DNA of 64,000 nucleotides from Paraspadella gotoi. Lineage: Eukaryota; Chaetognatha. The notes below the pieces were generated by a model. It was not told the DNA's origin. It did not search any database and saw nothing but the letters and a program-made list of their open reading frames with translations. Positions within the stretch are counted from its first letter, which is position 1, and the number at the start of each line of letters is the position of its first letter. The DNA lies in contig JBJCIZ010000239.1 of the NCBI GenBank assembly GCA_051294375.1, forward strand, positions 5,062,711-5,126,710, read 5' to 3'. Below, piece after piece: positions 20,486-33,789 of the stretch. The position numbers and the translations under genes were made by a program.

Positions 20486-20939
20486 TACTTTTTTTATAGA
20501 CACATAAAAAGTTGATGTATCCAAAGAGGAGAAAACTTTTTATTCATTTGTATCCACATTTAATTTATTTATTTCTGAACATTACTTTCAACTTTTTTTT
20601 AAAGTGGTTTTTCATAAGATAAAAAAAATATCACTTATTCATCATGCTTCTTTTTTACCCATTAAAACCGGATTAATTTTTTTTTTTTAAATAATATTTT
20701 TTTTACGTTCTTCTAAACACAGTGGATCTGGATTACGACATCTTTGATGATTCCTTAACTCAAATTGAGTTGTCAATTTTTATTTTTCCTTTTTTTTCTT
20801 TTTACTATCAAATGAATATTTTTTAAATATTTTAATTTTTTTTTTACCTCGTTGATTAAACCGAAGTTTAAAAGTATTTAATCGCAAAGATTGTATTCGT
20901 TTCTTTCTTTCATTTTTCATTAGGTCGTTTTGTTTCATC

Positions 20940-21077
20940 ATGTTACTTTTTAAACATTCCGAATTCATCCGGATCGTGCATCGTCTTGAGCCGACCTTTC
21001 TCAACATCAATTTCCCCTCGGAATGGAATTTAACTTTCCCGAGGAATTTCGTCCGCGTCGAAACGCATCGATGGTGA
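20940..21077 (+). CDS. Possible terminal exon, 45 codons
   Basis: An open frame in locally GC-richer sequence: MLLFKHSEFIRIVHRLEPTF, then NINFPSEWNLTFPRNFVRVE and a TGA. ATTTTTCATTAG just upstream could be its acceptor, and AATAAA follows the stop within 10 bp. I do not recognise the sequence and found no partner exon. Confidence 0.2.
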   Translation: MLLFKHSEFIRIVHRLEPTFLNINFPSEWNLTFPRNFVRVETHRW

Positions 21078-21843
21078 AATAAAAAGCTGGAGTTGACCCT
21101 TCGATTACTCCAGCCGATTACGGGGTTAAAAGTCCCAATGAAATCACGAGGAATTCGTCCTAAGAGAAAAAATTACGCCGAAATTACGACGAAAATTTGT
21201 AATTTAAAAAAAAATGTTTAAAAAAAAATGTTGAATTTATGGATTACCAAACGAAAAATGGGGAAAAAAAATCAGAATAAACAAACGCATATTTTTTTTT
21301 TAAAAAGTTGTTTATTTTGGCGTCGAATCTTTGTTTACGCCGAAAAAAAAGTTGAATCAAAGTCCAATCAAAGGAGAAATGTTTTCATAGAGACTGTTGT
21401 TGTTGTTGTTGTCGTTGTGCGCTCGTTTGGAACACGTGTTATTTCTGAATACGAGTTTTGTGTGTGCTTGAGTGTTTTGTGTGTGATTGAGTGTTTTTTA
21501 CTAACTTAGTTATTTTATGTATACGAAGAAAAAAGAAAACTTCCCCCCCAAAAAATAAATATGTTNNNNNNNNNNNNNNNNNNNNNNNNNTCTCTCTACT
21601 CCATCAGTCTCTCAATCTCTCTCTCTCTCTTAACTCCTCTCTCTCTATCTCTCTCTATCTCTCCCTCTCTCTCTCTCATAATCTTGCTCTACCGATCACA
21701 TGAAGAAAATTAGAACGGAATGATGCAGTACAATTTTTTGACGGATTTTCAACGCAGAATTTTGCGAAATACACGTCCATGACGAAAAATTCGGACCTCA
21801 CTCAATAAATCGAATGGGCAGAACGCTTATGGTAAAACGGAGA

Positions 21844-21925
21844 CCAATCTCACGGTTCGTTGCAGGACCAATCACGGTTCGTTGAGGACCAATCACGGAC
21901 CAATCTCGCGCAATCACGTGACGCC
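21844..21925 (+). promoter_or_regulatory. CCAAT-box cluster with CACGTGAC E-box
   Basis: Four CCAAT boxes in one orientation (21844, 21868, 21889, 21900), a related GCAATCAC, and CACGTG at 21915-21920. CCAAT boxes bind NF-Y and CACGTGAC is a USF/MITF-type E-box. No gene start is evident next to it. Confidence 0.45.
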
Positions 21926-22227
21926 AAAACAAAACCGATCGACAAACAAACAAGAAATCGCAAATAAATCGAAGAATGTACATTGCAATAAATTCCGTCC
22001 CTGATTGTATTTTGAAAACTCTTGATGTTGAAGTAATTACCACTGTACCAGTATGTAACGCGTGAACAAAAAGCTTTTTGAGTAAGTACTAACTAAATTG
22101 ACTCGGTATTTCATAGATGATATGATAATGTGATACTATTTTTCACAATAGTCAATTGATTTAGACGATTGTAATTTTGTGAACCAATATTTGGTGAAAA
22201 GTGAAAACTAATTCGTGTCTGGTGAAC

Positions 22228-22737
22228 CTGTTCGTTTTGTTTATTCGGCGGTTCGTCAGTTCGTCAGTTCGGTTCCCTTGTTCGTTCTCAAGTTCGTTCG
22301 GTTCCTTTATTCGTAATTTCTTTTATTTTTTATAAAATAATAATTGTTAAATGGCAATTATTTTTTTTTTAATTACTTAAATTGGCTCAAATACTCTGTC
22401 CTCAATTTTTGTGTACTTTTTTTCAATTGCAAAAAAAAAATCCCAAAAATTCAACAGTTGTTCTCAAAAGAAAAAAAAATAAATTCATCGACAAAAAAAG
22501 GAATTTATTTCAGTTTTGAAATAAACGATCATCACTGTCATTCGTCTTTCCTTGATTTTGAAAAAAATAATAATTTTACAAACTGGGTCCTACTGTACCG
22601 ACATGAATCCTAATCGTAATAAAGGATTATCGCCGTAATTAACGTAAATAAAGAAAAAACCGCGTATAACGAGAAAAACAACGCGTCCAACGAAAAGGAG
22701 ATAAAAGATGACGAGCAAAATGATTCAATGGTGAGCA
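22228..22737. other. Degenerate GTTCG run and AT-rich sequence
   Basis: 22228-22312 repeats GTTCGTCAGTTCGT-like words. The remainder is A/T-rich without a supported exon. Confidence 0.5.
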
Positions 22738-23052
22738 TTATGAATTAATTATTAAGTAATTATTAATTATTAGGTATTTAGTATTATAAAGGAAAATGCC
22801 TTCAAAGATCATGTCAGGAACTACATAAATTTTATAGGTCATTACAATTCCTATCAAAATCAATCTCTCTCTCTCTCTTCCTCTCGTCTCTAATCTCCTC
22901 ACTCTCTCTCTCCTCTGCTCCTCTCTCTCTCTTCTCTCTCTCCTCTCTCTGTCTCTCATCTCTCATCCATACCTGTAGCCTCGTTCGTTATAACCTCGAC
23001 CTACTTTTGTTGTCACATTGTAACTTCTTTTTTTAGCTTTAACACCTTCTTA

Positions 23053-23096
<44 letters not shown>

Positions 23097-23156
23097 TCGT
23101 CGTGTGAATTTCCTTTGAAGGGTCCGAACAACCGTCCAGTCTTTCGGCGGATGGTG

Positions 23157-23196
<40 letters not shown>

Positions 23197-23214
23197 AGTG
23201 AGAAAGAGAGAGAA

Positions 23215-23246
<32 letters not shown>

Positions 23247-23515
23247 CACCTCTTGAGGGAATGTCTTGGGGAGAGGTTTGAGATTCGTGGGGGTCAGACT
23301 TTAAGGGATCGGAAGTCTTCTGGTTGCAATTGGGTGAGAAGACTAATGAGAAGAGTTGAGGGTTCGTATGGGAGAAGTGATAGGGGGAAGTGATGGGGGA
23401 AGTGATAGGGGGAAGTGATAAAGGGTGAATGAGGTTGTTGTGAATTTGAAAGGGTTGTGTAAAGGGGAAAAAACAATGAATGATATTGAAAAAGAAAATG
23501 GGAAAGAGAAGAGAG

Positions 23516-23556
<41 letters not shown>

Positions 23557-24299
23557 AGGGATGGGGAGGAGGGAGGACAGGAGATAGATACGAGACGGAG
23601 TGAGAGAGTGAGTGTTATTAACAAACCACAAAAGAATGAAACGTACGTACAACGCCTCATGGTGCACAACCTGACAGCCACGTATTACGTGAGATACAAT
23701 CGCACTTTGTGATAATGTGATCATGTGAAATTTATTCGTTGCGAGGGGTCTTAGGGTAGAGTGCCTACATGACGAATATTGATCATAATTATTCGGTATT
23801 ACACCAATTAGTCGTTTATAAACCGAACGGACGGACGGACAGAGACAAACAGAGAGACAAACAGACAGAACGACAAACAGACAATGAGACAGAGAGGTAG
23901 AGAGTCAACCAATCCAAAACTCGAGTGCTTTGCAAAGTAACAACATTCTTTCTTGACTCTTCAAGGAAGTCGAATATGCAAAGATCAAAGGCTCGGTGTG
24001 TTGTCGGCTCCAGGAAAGGAATAGGAGGGAAAGGGGAAGCGATGTCCTGGAGTGGAACTGTGACTGGGTGATGCAGCTTGTAGAAGGGGGTAAGTTTTGT
24101 GGATAAGGCGTTGAGTGGGCTGAAGAGTGCCATTCGAAACTTTTTTAACCCCCTCTAGCAGCCATGGAACGGGTCCTGGGCTTGGAACCAGGCTTGAGGG
24201 TTTCCTACGCCCCCAAGGATCGATCCCGGTAGCTAATGAGCTGATGGTATTACTCAATCAGCTCCCGGTTCGCAACTGAAGATGTCATGCTTATAGGCG
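22738..24299. repeat. 1.55-kb direct duplication, copy 1
   Basis: Order: TA-rich start, CT run, (CGT)n at 23054-23097, GA runs, repeated GATAGGGGGAAGT words, GACA tract (23822-23890), and the R4 segment ending ATGCTTATAGGCGG. The same order follows at 24318-25855 with about one indel per 30-60 bp. No coding frame is conserved between the copies. Confidence 0.9.
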
Positions 24300-24317
24300 G
24301 AAAGAGAGAGAAATTGG

Positions 24318-24627
24318 AATTCAATTATTAAGTAAGTTATTAATTATTAGGTATTTAGTATTATACAAGGAAAAATGCCTTCAAAGATCATGTCAGGAAC
24401 TACATAAATTTTATAGTGTCATTTACAATTCCTATCAAAATCAATCTCTCTCTCTCTCTTCCTCTCTCTCTTCTCCTCCTCTCTCTCTCCTCTGCTCTCT
24501 CTCTCTCTGTCTCTCCTCTCTCTCTTCTCTCATCTGCTCATCCATACCTGTAGCCTCGTTCCGTTATAACTCGACCTACTTTTGTTGTCACATTGTAACT
24601 TCTTTTTTTAGCTTTAACACCTTCTTA

Positions 24628-24671
<44 letters not shown>

Positions 24672-24728
24672 TCGTCGGGATTTCCTTTGAAGGGTCCGAA
24701 CAAACCGTCAGTCTTTTCGGCGGATGTG

Positions 24729-24768
<40 letters not shown>

Positions 24769-24775
24769 AGTGAGA

Positions 24776-24817
<42 letters not shown>

Positions 24818-25093
24818 ACCTCTTGAGGGAATGTCTTGGGGAGAGGTTTGAGATTCGTGGGGGTCAGACTTTAAGGGATCGAAGTCTTCTGGTTGCCAAT
24901 TGGGTGAGAAGACTAATGAGAAGAGTTGAGTGGTTCGTATGGGAGAAGTGATAGGGGGAAGTGATGGGGGAAGTGATAGGGGGAAGTGATAAAGGGTGAA
25001 TGAGGTTGTTGTGAATTTGAAGGGTTGTGTAAAGGGGAAAAAACAATGAATGATATTGAAAAAGAAATGGGAAAAGAAGAGAGAGAGGAAGAT

Positions 25094-25132
<39 letters not shown>

Positions 25133-25855
25133 AGGGAGGAGGGAGGAATAGATAGAGAGGAGTGAGAGAGTGAGTGTTATTAACAACCACAAAAAGAATG
25201 AAACGTACGTACAACGCCTCATGGTGCACAACCTGACAGCCACGTATTACGTGAGATACAATTCGCACTTTGTGATAATGTGATCATGTGAAATTTATTC
25301 GTTGCGAGGGGTCTTAAGGGTAGAGTGCCTACATGACGAATATTGATCATAATTATTCGGTATTACACCAATTTAGTCGTTTAATAACCGAACGGACGGG
25401 ACGGACAGAGACAAACAGAGAGACAAACAGACAGAACGACAAACAGACAATGAGACAGAGAGGTAGAGAGTCAGCCCATCCAAAACTCGATGTGCTTTGC
25501 AAAGTAACACAATTCTTTCTTGACTCTTCAAGAAGTCGAATATGCAAAGATCAAAGGCTCGTGTGTTGTCGGCTCCAGGAAAGGAATAGGAGGGAAAGGG
25601 GAAGCGATGGAGTGGAACTGTGACTGGGTGATGCAGCTTGTAGAAGGGGGTAAGTTTTGTGGATAAGGCGTTGAGTGGGCTGAAGAGTGCCATTCGAAAC
25701 TTTTTTAACCCCCTCTAGCAGCCATGGACGGGTCCTGGGCTTGGAACCAGGCTTGAGGGTTTCCTACGCCCCAAGGATCGATCCCGGTAGTTAATGAGCT
25801 GATGGTTATTACTCAATCAGCTCCGGTTCGCAACTGAAGATGTCATGCCTATATA
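24318..25855. repeat. 1.55-kb direct duplication, copy 2
   Basis: Second copy of 22738-24299, joined without a gap. Differences are mostly one-base indels in homopolymers and microsatellites plus a short deletion near 25605. It may be a false duplication or a very young tandem duplication. Confidence 0.9.
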
Positions 25856-26017
25856 GGCGGGGTGAACTTACGTATAGCATTTCCCGACTACAGTTATGTG
25901 ATAGAGTTCCGTTGCTCTATCTCTCTTCAACAACGGCGTAGGAAAAATCGTTAAAAAAAACTGACTGGGAGAGAGAGAGAGAATTATAACAGGAGTGAAT
26001 TTATCGCCTGGGCGAGC

Positions 26018-26077
<60 letters not shown>

Positions 26078-26102
26078 AGAGAAGAGAAACGTGGAGGAGT
26101 GT
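25856..26102. repeat. R4 start and GA run, duplicated across a 25-N gap
   Basis: Begins GGCGGGGTGAACTTACG, passes through ACAACGGCGTAGG and ends in GA repeats at the gap (26103-26127). The non-microsatellite part is repeated at 26128-26300. Confidence 0.85.
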
Positions 26103-26127
26103 NNNNNNNNNNNNNNNNNNNNNNNNN

Positions 26128-26300
26128 TCAGCTTTAGGCGGGTGAACTTACGTATAGCATTTCCCGACTACAGTTATGTGATAAGTTCCGTTGCTCTATC
26201 TCTCTTCAACAACGGCGTAGGAAAATCGTTAAAAAAAACTGACTGGGAGAGAGAGAGAGAATTATAACAGGAGTGATTTATCGCCTGGGCGAGCGGAGAG
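26128..26300. repeat. Right copy of the R4/GA gap-flanking duplication
   Basis: Near-identical to 25850-26015, with one-base differences only. Confidence 0.85.
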
Positions 26301-27382
26301 ATGAAGAAATAAAACTAAAAATATTTTAGCAATCAATTTATGGTAAGATTTCCATGTAAATACATGTAAAGAAAGACATTGATGAAAATACATGATGAAA
26401 ATAAAAAAGAATCAAGAATCCGAAAATGAAAAAAATTAGTTGAAAGAAGAAATGAAAAAGAAACTCGAGCAGGTAAGGAAAGAATAAGGCCAAAAAAATC
26501 GAAAGAAAGGAAAAATTAAGAAGAATTAACACGAAATAGCAGAAAGAAAAGAAAAAAAAGAGAAACAAGACGGCGAGAACGATAAGCAAAATTTAAAACG
26601 GAAATTGAAATATATGGTCGCCGTTTGAGGCGACGCGAAATGCGATCAAAACTGTCGCCTTGGAATCACTCCGGTTACAAAAAAAAACAAAAAACAGAAG
26701 GATACCAATTTTTTTTATTTTAAATGAATTTTGTTGACACGAAGTCATTCAATTTTTCCACGACCATAATTGTAAGCAGATGTTTTCAGTTCTTTGAGTT
26801 CATTGGTCTAAGTAATACCCTACTATTTTTAGTTAAAGCTTAAAAGTGAAAATCTTTAAAAAAGTTATTATATTCTTCACAGCGTCTCAACCTCATAATG
26901 AATCTACTTAGTTCATAGAAATCTTCAGTTCGAAATGAATTGCAACATTAGTTCCCCAATCCATTTCCGCCTCATTGAATCACTTCGAATCTGACGAAAC
27001 GGAAAACTTACTCGCGCTCATTCGTGGAAAAAAAAGGAAGTTCATTTTTTTTTTTCAAAAATCCAAAAATCCGGAACATTTCTTAATTATTTCAATTATT
27101 TGGCTAAATTAAAAAGACAAAATTTCTCAAATACGAAAAAACAAAAAACGAGAAGATATGTTTTTTTTTCTCCAAATGATATAACGCTTAATAAAAAACT
27201 AATTTTTTACACTTTTTTCCCACTTTTTATCTTCCCCTTCTAACTTCTTCTTTTTCTTTCACAAAACCATCCTCATTCAAACCTGTTTTGATTTACTCTC
27301 TCGTCCTCACATTTATTTTTTTTTACATTTTCCCGTGGAGAATCTCTCCCTCTCGCCCACTCCCCCCCTCCCCCATCCTCCT
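26301..27382. other. AT-rich sequence without recognised gene
   Basis: Long A/T-rich stretch with homopolymers. No exon or clear repeat family seen. Confidence 0.5.
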
Positions 27383-27592
27383 CTAACTTTGATCGTCGGC
27401 CGCTGGCCGCACCGTCGGCGCATCCCGACGCGTTCGGCGCCGCGTCTCCACCGCCGCAGCATGTCGTCGTTGGCGCGGTAGAGTAACGGCGACCGTAACG
27501 ATGGCCTCAACCGGCCCGCAATCAGGGAAGCAACCGAGAGCTGAAAAACTTCTTTCCCGCGTCTTCATACCTGCGGTCGGATTCGCACGCAC
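27383..27592 (-). CDS. GC-rich candidate exon, function unknown
   Basis: A GC- and CpG-rich island in AT-rich flanks, open on the minus strand (LGCFPDCGPVEAIVTVAVTL, then Arg/Ala-rich). A possible acceptor GTTTTTCAG lies at about 27544-27552. Just beyond, GAGCGCAG|GTGAGT (27590s) looks like the donor of a preceding exon. Base composition resembles the confirmed exons here, but I recognise no family. Confidence 0.25.
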   Translation of the reverse strand: MRANPTAGMKTRERSFSALGCFPDCGPVEAIVTVAVTLPRQRRHAAAVETRRRTRRDAPTVRPAADDQS

Positions 27593-28206
27593 TCACCTGC
27601 GCTCTCAGCACTTTTGTGTTGGTGGAGTCGGTCACTGAACTCGCCTATGTGTTCGTTTTCTCACTAGCCAGGCATGTCTAGCACGTAATGCCATGCTTCG
27701 ATTCCGAATGGAATGTCAATGACCGGTCGCGATAAGAATTAAAGTTAGTTAACTTTGTCAAACTTGCCATAATTCCCCTCATTGTCGTTGAGTTGGTCTT
27801 CATCTATTCTAACGCTTTGCGTCAAGTCTAATGTCAATTCCTAAAAGTTATGAATAAATTGTTTGATCCCCTCTGCCTCCATCCGGAACATCAGCAATTA
27901 TTACCCTCCCTCCAAACTCTCACCTCATCTCTAACTCAAGCTACCATTATAACAATCACCCACGGCCTTTCTCCATCTCAGTAAACACTAAGCGCACACA
28001 CCCACCACTGGTTTTCACAACTTGCCGCGGTTTCCCACTCAAAATTCTTCTTCCGTATTTGTCTCCACAGGATCCATTATACTTCGCGGCCTTAGAGAAT
28101 CCATATTTTCTTGCACTTCTCATCTCTCTTTCACTCGGCGCATCCATCCGCTCACAAAAAAACCTATCCTCTCTCCTTCTCTCTGACTTTCTCTTCTCTT
28201 CTTCTC

Positions 28207-28250
<44 letters not shown>

Positions 28251-28540
28251 CTTTACTTTATTTATTACGATCTAATATTTGGAAGCTTTAGGTTCACACT
28301 TAGTACCGGTTTTGAAAATTCGATTGTTAGTCTACTTAGTATTGAATTGATTGGACTAAAACTAAATTAATTTGTTGAAGTGATCGATCCATTTTGATTT
28401 ATTGATTGATTGATTGATTGCCTGGTATTGAGTTACTATGATTACTGGGTTGGAATTTAATTACAGCTAATCTAATTAACGTTTACTAATCGGACGTTAT
28501 CTTATTTATTTAATCCATAAGAAGTTATTCCTTTTGCCAG
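27593..28540. other. Mixed sequence, no confident gene
   Basis: Moderate GC to about 28150, with several good-looking acceptor sites (CATCTCAG, TCTCCACAG) but no long coherent frame. (CT)n lies at 28205-28248, and GATT repeats at 28400-28420. Confidence 0.4.
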
Positions 28541-28606
28541 ATTCCAAGAAAGAGAAGATTAAAGAATCTCTAAAACGAGGCAGGGCCTCCATCTCCCAAT
28601 TTACAG
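28541..28606 (+). CDS. Possible 66-bp internal exon
   Basis: Flanked by a strong acceptor (TTCCTTTTGCCAG) and donor (TTTACAG|GTAGGA), with a symmetric phase-1 frame: SKKEKIKESLKRGRASISQF. The site quality is good, but no partner exon was identified. Confidence 0.3.
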
Positions 28607-28794
28607 GTAGGACGCGACGGCAACCGATTCACAGTAAAACCGATTTCCGCGAATTCGAAAAAAAAAACTGTTTCGCGCACTCGTTTCTTTTTATACCCCA
28701 AGAAACAAATAAATCTCTTTACCGTTCAAAAAATATACTTATTTTTTTCTCCGAATGTCTCTACTTCGTCTTCTTATCTCTCCTCTGACTCCCT

Positions 28795-28840
28795 CTCTCT
28801 CTCTCTCCGTGCTCTCTCTCTCTCTCTCTCTCTTTCTCCT

Positions 28841-28871
<31 letters not shown>

Positions 28872-29110
28872 CTTTGCACGCATCGACCCATCGGTGCCAC
28901 TCACTCCTTTTCTTTCGCGGGTGATGCGACGCCGCTCACTGGGTCGCGCTCTACGAAAAAGCCCCGCTTCGAATTGTTGCACGCTGCACGCCGCCCCGTC
29001 TCCGGCCGCCCTGCCGCTGCCGCCGCCGCCTACGTCGCCGCGCGTCAAAACAAAGTCAGAAAAAATATGGGGGGCATTTCGTCACCATCAAAACGACAAG
29101 GACAATTAGT
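28795..29110 (+). other. (CT)n runs and GC-rich island
   Basis: (CT)n at 28795-28865, then a GC-rich island (28890-29050) with an open plus-strand frame containing TKKPRFELLHAARRPVSG and an Ala run. No acceptor lies in front of it, so I leave it as an island, possibly exon or promoter. Confidence 0.35.
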
Positions 29111-29641
29111 TGTAGTTAAAGACAAAGATAATGACCAAAAGAAAAAAAAGGGCGGACAAAGAAATAATTACAAAAGCAGAGAGAGGACTGGACTGTTAAG
29201 AGATTGAAACCAAACTCGAAGGAGTTTATTTGGTTATGATGAGAGACGAGAGAGAGAGAGATACGTAGAGCGGGTCAGTACGGATGGCAGGTGCGGTAGA
29301 GGAGAGTGATTAAGAAATATATGAATAAAACGGAGATTGAACAAAATAATAAAGAATATTTTTTTTTTCGACGCATAAAAAAAAAATAACAGATCTCGAA
29401 GATACGGAGTGAGCGGTTTTTTGGATCAACAATTGAAATTCGGAAAAAAACCCCATTCGTCGATTTCCGACCTTTTTAGGACGTGACTGTCGGAGGAGTG
29501 GTACGGAAATGTGAAGAGAGAGGGTGTGTGATAAAAAGAGTAGGAGTTTTTGGGATTCAAGTTATGACAGTTAAAGAAAAAGTCTAGATGTATTTACAAA
29601 TAAAGTCATTAAAAAACAAGAAGAAAATACTTAATTCCATC

Positions 29642-29830
29642 GTGTGATTTTATTACAAACCAATCTTTAGAAATAAAATAGCCTATATGACGAGCAGGGA
29701 GACACTGATCCGTGAAAAGAGAAGGAAGAACACTTGGGAAGAAAAGAAGATTTAAGTAAACTGAGTGAATTAATGAGAAGTAAACACATTCCATTTCATT
29801 GGACGTGGAGTAAGCGGCTCGTTCGGCGAA
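29642..29830 (+). repeat. Two-copy dispersed repeat, copy 1
   Basis: Shares with 30528-30680 the order ATTACAAACCAATCTTTAG, GGGAGACAC, AAGAAAAGAAGATTTA and GGAGTAAGCGGCTCGTTC, with many small indels. No frame is conserved. Confidence 0.7.
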
Positions 29831-30527
29831 TTTCGACGATATTATGTTTTTTTGTTTAATTCATAATCAATGAATAAAAACTTATTACATTACGTAATGT
29901 GACTTAGATAGTCCAATAGATCCAAATAAAGTTTTTCCGCTAAACAAAGCATGAACACGTATAAAATTTCCAGAGCGAGTGCTCCAGTAAGATTTCTCGT
30001 TGACACTTCTTTGCGAATAACAAAAAGTTTTTCATTTGACCTCTTTTATATTAATGATCATTTAGTTGACTACAATATTTTGTTGAGAAGGACTGCCAAT
30101 GTCAATTCTCGTCTTTACTTCAAGCAAGATCAACCATTATTTTTTTGGCTACTGTACTCATTATCGAACTCTTAATTTACGAAAAACTATTTATTACAGA
30201 CTTCGGGAGTCCCGTGATCTCTATTTCTATGTTCGATTAAGGTGTTTCCTGCGTCATTCATCCACAAAAAGAACATAATAAGTCACTATAGGACGAGGCC
30301 ACGCTCCCTTGCCGGTGCAATTCGTGTATTCTCTACTACTCTATAGCGCTCTGCATTTCTCTCTCATCGGTCTCTCTCTCTCTCTAGAGTGTGGGAGGGC
30401 GTTTCGTTGGCGAAAGAAGTTCGCTCACATCAAAGACTTGTTAACGTCCTGACTGTTATTGACCAACTCGTGTTTTTTTTTTCGTTGTCTTCGTCGTCGT
30501 AGTTAACTCGTTATACTTATATTCATC

Positions 30528-30680
30528 GTTATTTTTATTACAAACAATCTTTAGAAAAAAATTAGAGAGGGAGACACGATCGTGAAAAGAAGAGAAAACA
30601 CTGAAGAAAAGAAGATTTATTAAATATGAATTAATAAATAAAACATTCATTCATTGGCACTGGAGTAAGCGCTCGTTCCC
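30528..30680 (+). repeat. Two-copy dispersed repeat, copy 2
   Basis: Shorter and more A-rich than copy 1 at 29642-29830; 700 bp of unrelated sequence separates them. Confidence 0.7.
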
Positions 30681-30962
30681 TGTTTAAAAAAAAATGTTAA
30701 CGACCATCGGGCTCGACCTCTAAGACATTTGGATAGAGAGACGATTAGACTCGCCTTTCGCTCCCATGACCGTTATAAAGGGTTGGGGTCGATATTAATC
30801 CACATTATTACGCTTAATTAGCTAATAATTCAGTCTTGCGTACCAGGGGAAAAGTAATACAGCCAAATTGATATTTTTAATTGATAGTAAAATTGCTATT
30901 TTTAATTGATAGTAAAATTGATATTTTTCCCCCTTCGGTATGCAAAGAACGAATCGATTCTC

Positions 30963-31057
<95 letters not shown>
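30963..31057 (+). repeat. (ATT)n microsatellite
   Basis: Uninterrupted, about 31 units. A second, longer (ATT)n lies at 34167-34395. Confidence 0.98.
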
Positions 31058-32270
31058 GAATCACGACTCTGAAACTTTACACTATTTTTAAGCTGAATAT
31101 CTTCGTCTAATTTTGTTCCTAAGATTTTGAAAAGAAAAAAAATATGAAAACTGGTCTGCAATTTTTTTTTTTTTTTTTTATAAATCGTAAAATTCTTTTT
31201 AATTTAATGGCGAGGCGTATCCGTATGAATACTGCTCTCTCCGATTAAAGAGACGGACGTTGAAGCACGACTTACAGCAATCCGAAAAAAAAAGTATTGA
31301 TTATTTCTATTATTGTTGATTATTGATTATTGTTTCAGTTATTGGATACCTAAAAAAGGCTCGGAAATAAATGCTTACTATGCATTACACCAACGAAGTA
31401 TATTTAACGAAATACCATGCAATAGAATACGAAATAATTGTATTACCTTTATGAAATTCAATGAATGAGAAATTTAAAAAAAAACGTTTCAAAAGTTGTT
31501 AAACCCCCGTTATTAGTCAATACATTTCTAAAAACCAGAAAAACTGTTTTAAATGAATAATCGCTCTAAAAATAAACGAATGTGGGAGGAACCTTAATAT
31601 ATTTGCGGTTGAAATTTTAATTTATTGGCTTCTTGGTTATCCGCTGAGGTGGGTCCTCGACAAGAGATAATGTCCTCGGACAATTATTGTTTTTTTTAAA
31701 GGGAGTGCTACAGAAAGGGATAGTTCATAAGTAAAATTGGTTCAACCAATATAAAAATTATCCATTCCTTTAACAATTTAGATGCCCCTGACTTTGGACA
31801 TGATTTCGTGGTTTAAGGCCTCTATCAGTTTTACAATGTCCCTGCAAGCTTTCTTTGAGATTTAATGAGTTCAATGAGATTGGATCTCTCAATCTCATTT
31901 ACATATTGTAGTTCTGACTTACAATGTTAATATTCTTGTTTTAAAGTTTTTGATAGTTTTGTTTTTCTGGTTTTTGGTATTTATATATGATTTTAGGTTA
32001 TATGACTGTTGTTTTACACTATAATTTTTTTTTCCATGACAAATATATAATTTTGGAATCCTTTTTTGCCTTACAATTATAATTTTTTGGTACATGGAAA
32101 GTTTCCCCAAGTCTTATTTTGAGTCTAAAATAAAAACTTAAGTTTAGGATTTGTAAAAAGCCGCAGCGAAGAGAAAGAAATGTAAAAAATGCAGCATCGA
32201 ATCCGCGGCAGCCAACGCTGCAGAGAAGTTGGAGCTTTTGTTCTTGTGTTTATTATTCAAGGAACACCGG

Positions 32271-32311
<41 letters not shown>

Positions 32312-32511
32312 GTCTCTCTCTTCTCTCCTCCTCTCTGTTGTCATAACCTAGCTTTGTAATATTAAAATTAATATTAATTTATTAAAAGGATAAGCTACAT
32401 ATAAATATCATTTTCATAATTTCCTTTCTCCCTTCTCCCTTTTCCTCTGACCATAAACAGACTTTCTTCTTTTGTTACCGGTTTCTCTCTCTCTCTCTCT
32501 CTCTCACATCT

Positions 32512-32544
<33 letters not shown>

Positions 32545-33072
32545 TCCTCTCTCTCTCTCTCTCTCTCCCTCTCCTCTTCTCTCCTCTCTTCTCTTTTCTC
32601 TTCTCTCTCTTGTGAAGATCATCTTTCTTGTTGTCAAATTTTCTCTCTCTTCATTCTCTCTCTCCCTTCTCTCTGGGAGATATTCTCACTCTCTTACCGT
32701 TTCAAGAAAAAAAAGCCTCTCTCTATATCAAGTTACATTCCAGTTCTCATTCTTCTCTCTCCTCTCTCTCTCTTCTCTCTCTCTCTCTCTCTCCTCTCTG
32801 ATGCTTTGCTTTTCTCTGTTTTTTCGTACACAATAGTCTGTTATGAGAGCGAACGAGATCCTTGTGTCTGTCTGTCTGTCGAAAGTCATCGTCGTTATTT
32901 TCTTTTCACCCCAAAAACATCACTCAAAAATTAAAAGATCCCGCTGCAATCATAACAACAAAAACAAACAACAATAATAAGAAACAACAACAAACAAACT
33001 ACTGTACCCAAAAATGTTTCAACGGCTACGCGATAAATATATTAATAGTATCAATTAAAAATGTAATCTATA
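31058..33072. other. AT-rich sequence with R1 tail and CT clusters
   Basis: An R1 copy in minus orientation spans about 31731-31840. CT-rich clusters lie at 32275-32335, 32486-32605 and 32750-32800. (AAT)n begins at 33073. No supported exon. Confidence 0.5.
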
Positions 33073-33133
33073 AAAATAATAATAATAATAAAAATAATAA
33101 TAAAAAAAAAAATAATAAATAATAATAATAATA

Positions 33134-33182
<49 letters not shown>

Positions 33183-33187
33183 TAATA
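33073..33187 (+). repeat. (AAT)n microsatellite, imperfect
   Basis: AAT units with AAA and AT interruptions. Confidence 0.95.
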
Positions 33188-33529
33188 GAATACTGAGAAT
33201 AATACTGTTGATAATAATTACTATTCCTAAATCGTAATAGTAAATATCAATTTACCCTTTGTCTCCACTTTTTAGGATGTGAATTTCCTTTCTCCTTCTC
33301 TATCCTTTTTTAAAATTCTTTTTTTTTTTCTCCGTTTGCTCTTTTTTTTTTCTCTTTCTTCTCTCTCTTCAACTACGCACGCGCAACTTACCTCCCCCAC
33401 CCCTCCGCGCCCTCTCGTGCCACGTATTCCCACCTGCCGCGCGCAACTAGCCCCCCTGGTCTCTCCCTCTTTCTCGTCACACGAAAACCAAAGGCGACTT
33501 TCGCCTGACCTTTTTGTTTACATACTCTC

Positions 33530-33552
33530 TCTCTCTCTCTCTCTCGTCTCTC

Positions 33553-33585
<33 letters not shown>

Positions 33586-33706
33586 TATCTCTCTCTCCTC
33601 TCTCTCTCTCTCTCTCTACCTTATTTACCTTAGTCGTCGTTGTCCGTTGTTATCCCTCGTTCTCTGCCATGTCACATCGTCGTCACGGGCAAGGTTTTCT
33701 TATTCT

Positions 33707-33787
<81 letters not shown>
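33530..33787. repeat. (CT)n … (GA)n inverted microsatellite pair
   Basis: CT runs at 33530-33618 face a GA run at 33711-33787 across about 90 bp of unique sequence. The two arms are complementary and could pair. The 130 bp before (33375-33470) is unusually C-rich. Confidence 0.9.
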
Positions 33788-33789
<2 letters not shown>

